DNA of 22,677 bases from a virus: IMG/VR virus record IMGVR_UViG_3300045051_000102, positions 1 to 22,677 of that record; one strand, written 5' to 3'. Below the pieces are notes generated by a model. It did not search any database. It had not been told where the DNA came from and saw only the letters and a program-made list of their open reading frames with translations. Positions within the stretch are counted from its first letter, which is position 1. Every line of letters starts with the position of its first letter. Shown one piece after another: positions 20,291 through 22,677 of this stretch. Made by a program: the position numbers and the translations under genes.

Positions 20291-22447
20291 ATGGATCTCA
20301 GACTGCTTTCATGGAATGGCAATAGCATCAACAACGGCACGCCGTTCTTCGCGTGGTTCCCCAGGGGATCAAAGGTGAATTATTCAGGCAATGTTGTTAC
20401 CGTCCCGCGCGCGGGCAACTATCCGACCATCAACGGCATTGTACCTAATTCGCCAGTTTTGCAAATCGGCGTCAGGATTGCCGAGGGGCAGAACATCAAC
20501 ACGAACCGCGAGGTATTCAAACAATACTTTAATTTCGAGGACGGACAGCGGCATAACCTGATTGCAGAGGACGGGTCTGGTGGGACCCAATGGTATCTGA
20601 CCGGGATCGTTCGCCAGGTGAACAACGAGGGCAATAATGAAAACTCGTTCCTGGTCCTGATCCAAACCGAATACCCTTACTGGCGGCTCGTCACGGCGAC
20701 AGATACGACCTGGAGCGTTACAGGAACCGCCCAGACACAGGCGATCACCAACGCCGGGAACATCGCCGCGAAGCCGAAACTGACCCTGACACCGACCGTC
20801 ACGAAATCGGGCGGGCTATCCTACCGGCGGCACGTGGCGATTTACAACAACCTGGATGTGTCCTACATTGCGCCGCTGGACATCACCGCAGGCGGATTGA
20901 ACACTTCAGCCCTTGTGGCGGATACATCGGTGAGTAATCAAATCAACGTCGGCGGGGGCATTACGAACTCGGCTACTTCCTGGGCGATCGACACCGCTGT
21001 GGGCGGAGGACTGGCCACCACCGGCGGCGCATTTTACATGGGTACTGAACAATGCACTTATACGAGTATCGCCGCGGGCACTATTTCAGGCGTAACGCGC
21101 GGCGTCAACGGCACAACCGCCGCCACTCACGGGGATAACACCGTCATGACCCGTTCCAAGGTAGAGGCAGACGGTGAGGATTTCCGGGTGTGGAAAAATA
21201 ACACCGAGATCGACTGCTGGCTTTACAACATGAACGCCTCGGCTACAAAGTGCTGGGTCAACGAGAGTTTATCCCCTCGCCAACTCGCTACGCTTTCCGG
21301 GTCGCTTGCGAACAATTCCAGCGACGCTACCGTGTCATTCAAGCAGACACGGGCGAACCTGGCTGTCTTGCAATTCCTGAAAAGCGCCACCGAAAATTAT
21401 TTCATGATCGGGACGGAGATCTTCCGCTACACCCCGGCAAATATCAACCTTGTGACGTATTCCATTACGACCGTCAAGCGGGCACAGAAAGGCTCGAGCG
21501 CGGCGGGGCACTCTGACGGGGATACCATCCGATACATCACCCTTTTGCAGATCCTTTACGGCGATTCCAGCCTGGGCGCGCCGGACGTGGACGATGGCAA
21601 TAAGCCGATGATCAGCCTATCTTCCACTAATGGCGCCTGGAGTTGGTCGAACTTCTATGACGAGGATGAGCGCGGCAGAACTGCCGGGTGGCGGGGCGAA
21701 GTGCTTGCCTCCCGCACAGGGCTATCCTACGTCTACACCGCCTCAGAGAATACGTTTGCAACGCCCTCGGAAACGCTGGGGCTGGCGCTGATCGGCTCGA
21801 TGGACTTCCAGGTGCAAAATGAAACAGGGACACTGGATTGGATATTTAGCCACCCCGCAGGGATTACAGACATCACCAACAGCGGCAAGAAATACAACAC
21901 CGCTTCGTGGCCTGCCGTGATCGGGCTGCAATACCTGCAACCGAACGCCGTATGGTTCACGGCGTACAACCACGACGCGCCCGCATTGTCGTACTTCTGG
22001 GAAGCGTTCGGACCCGTCACAACCACATTTACCGCGCCCTACCCTAACACACTGCGCTTTGTGATCGACGGGCTGCTCTCTAGCGCCCTGGGTGAAGCGG
22101 CGGCCATCCAGAACGACACTATCACCGCGACCTTTGCCAGCGCGAACCTGCCGACAATATCGGTGAGCGCGGAGGAAACAGTCAACTTCTTCGATGTGAA
22201 GATCACGAATAACACATCCGGGGAATATCTGACAGTGAAAGTCCCTTGCGCCGTGAATGACACCCTGACGATTGACTGCGAGAACAAGGCGGCGTATTTG
22301 GGCGACGGCTCGCCGGTGGCTGTGACGCTCTCCACCGACCGCGCCGAATGGCTGGACCTCTCACCCGGGTCGAATACGCTGCGCTATGACGATGTGGGAA
22401 CACAGGCGGTGACTATGCATGTGATCCATCGGGACCGCACTTTATGA
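20291..22447 (+). CDS. Large distal-tail (Dit-like) protein with inserted domains
   Basis: 718 residues. Residues 1-135 are Dit-like: LRLLSWNGNSINNGTPFFAW, RIAEGQNINTNREVFKQYFN, WYLTGIVRQVNNEGNNENSF, ending IQTEYPYWR. The C-terminus SPGSNTLRYDDVGTQAVTMH, then VIHRDRTL is the closing strand of siphovirus tail-component domains. Between lie a DUF2341-like beta domain (SYRRHVAIYNNLDV about 177-190; EADGEDFRVWKNNTEIDCW about 292-310; LQILYGDSSLGA about 419-430) and two inserted units each ending with a T-R-G-V or K-R-A-Q ... H-x-D-G/D-N-T signature (about 220-287 and 336-413). A region around 490-600 looks jelly-roll-like. It sits after the tape measure, consistent with the tail tip. A weak GGG precedes the ATG. 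DUF2341 and insertion calls are by eye. Confidence 0.7.
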   Translation: MDLRLLSWNGNSINNGTPFFAWFPRGSKVNYSGNVVTVPRAGNYPTINGIVPNSPVLQIGVRIAEGQNINTNREVFKQYFNFEDGQRHNLIAEDGSGGTQWYLTGIVRQVNNEGNNENSFLVLIQTEYPYWRLVTATDTTWSVTGTAQTQAITNAGNIAAKPKLTLTPTVTKSGGLSYRRHVAIYNNLDVSYIAPLDITAGGLNTSALVADTSVSNQINVGGGITNSATSWAIDTAVGGGLATTGGAFYMGTEQCTYTSIAAGTISGVTRGVNGTTAATHGDNTVMTRSKVEADGEDFRVWKNNTEIDCWLYNMNASATKCWVNESLSPRQLATLSGSLANNSSDATVSFKQTRANLAVLQFLKSATENYFMIGTEIFRYTPANINLVTYSITTVKRAQKGSSAAGHSDGDTIRYITLLQILYGDSSLGAPDVDDGNKPMISLSSTNGAWSWSNFYDEDERGRTAGWRGEVLASRTGLSYVYTASENTFATPSETLGLALIGSMDFQVQNETGTLDWIFSHPAGITDITNSGKKYNTASWPAVIGLQYLQPNAVWFTAYNHDAPALSYFWEAFGPVTTTFTAPYPNTLRFVIDGLLSSALGEAAAIQNDTITATFASANLPTISVSAEETVNFFDVKITNNTSGEYLTVKVPCAVNDTLTIDCENKAAYLGDGSPVAVTLSTDRAEWLDLSPGSNTLRYDDVGTQAVTMHVIHRDRTL

Positions 22448-22451
22448 CAAA

Positions 22452-22475
22452 TAAAAAGCCCCTTGCGGGTCCAAT
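22452..22475 (-). terminator. Weak intrinsic terminator for the convergent minus-strand gene
   Basis: On the minus strand GGACCC-GCAA-GGGGCT is followed by TTTTTAT. Only three C-G pairs are contiguous before an A-G mismatch, then G-C and G-U pairs. It lies between two convergent genes and is the only U-tract near either stop. Confidence 0.45.
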
Positions 22476-22476
22476 C

Positions 22477-22677
22477 TTAGCGTTTCAGTGTGTCCAGCCA
22501 TCCAGGTTGATTGCCACTTGCGACGAAGTTCCACCAACGCTCGGAGGCGTCTATCAACGCGCATTTCTCTGGATACGGCAGACTCTTGATTTTCTCAACA
22601 AGTGCCGCGCCGTTAATGTTCCATTTTTTATCAAGCCCGTCCAGTTGGATTCCGTCTTTGACCTCAACCCACACAAG
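22477..22677 (-). CDS. C-terminal part of an unidentified protein (runs off right edge)
   Basis: A minus-strand frame enters at the right edge and ends at the TAA complementing 22477-22479. The readable end is VWVEVKDGIQLDGLDKKWNI, NGAALVEKIKSLPYPEKCAL, IDASERWWNFVASGNQPGWL, DTLKR. The mixed helical content, Trp residues and lack of stops across 200 bases support coding. The GTG at 22674 could be a start, but the true start probably lies outside the window. It is convergent with the tail gene and separated by 29 bases with a weak terminator. I recognise no family. Confidence 0.6.
   Translation of the reverse strand, partial: LVWVEVKDGIQLDGLDKKWNINGAALVEKIKSLPYPEKCALIDASERWWNFVASGNQPGWLDTLKR

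Noticed and set aside
1-22677. CRISPR array, IS element, att core or long terminal repeat
   Set aside because: No regularly spaced repeat, transposase or long duplicated segment was seen in reading the window.

Overview
The window is a late structural-gene block of a siphovirus-type tailed phage or prophage with an HK97-fold capsid and a long non-contractile tail. Shine-Dalgarno sequences, consensus sigma-70-like promoters, an intrinsic terminator and very dense ATGA stop/start overlaps point to a bacterial host. Base composition looks intermediate and I cannot name the host. Nearly all genes are on the + strand. The exceptions are the first 50 codons of a likely tyrosine recombinase leaving the left edge, and the 3' end of an unidentified gene entering from the right edge.

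Layout. 1-152 (-): truncated integrase-like N-terminus behind an extended -10 promoter with almost no leader. 191-389: small membrane protein interrupted by one extra C in a C run. 421-2278: terminase small and large subunits. 2287-4485: portal with a long low-complexity tail. 4489-7962: an accessory block between portal and head-morphogenesis gene (28-aa membrane peptide, Asp-box beta-propeller, fibre-like protein, Trp/Cys-rich protein, phage ABA-sandwich protein). 7967-8641: MuF-like head morphogenesis protein. 8645-9554: a run of very small genes, including a zinc-ribbon candidate, a two-helix membrane peptide and a Cys/His peptide. 9567-9734: consensus promoter, structured leader and strong terminator. 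9777-12064: prohead protease and major capsid protein. 12082-12224: tRNA-Leu-like RNA element on a perfect 17-bp stem. 12286-14885: capsid-proximal block in which two beta-rich virion proteins alternate with two paralogous DUF115/GT42-like putative glycosyltransferases. 14882-16906: connector and neck/tail-completion genes. 16906-22447: tail tube, tail-assembly chaperone with a canonical -1 slippery heptamer, tape measure, and a large Dit-like tail protein.

How it fits together. TerS/TerL package DNA through the portal. Protease and capsid protein build and mature the head. The connector, a gp10-like protein and neighbours close it. The chaperone and its frameshifted form assemble tube protein around a fairly short tape measure. 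The propeller and fibre-like proteins probably decorate the virion. The two glycosyltransferase-like enzymes could modify a virion protein or a host surface sugar.

The least ordinary features are the two structured RNA regions that bracket the protease-capsid pair, and the alternating decoration/glycosyltransferase block just downstream. No lysis, replication or repressor genes and no CRISPR array were seen.
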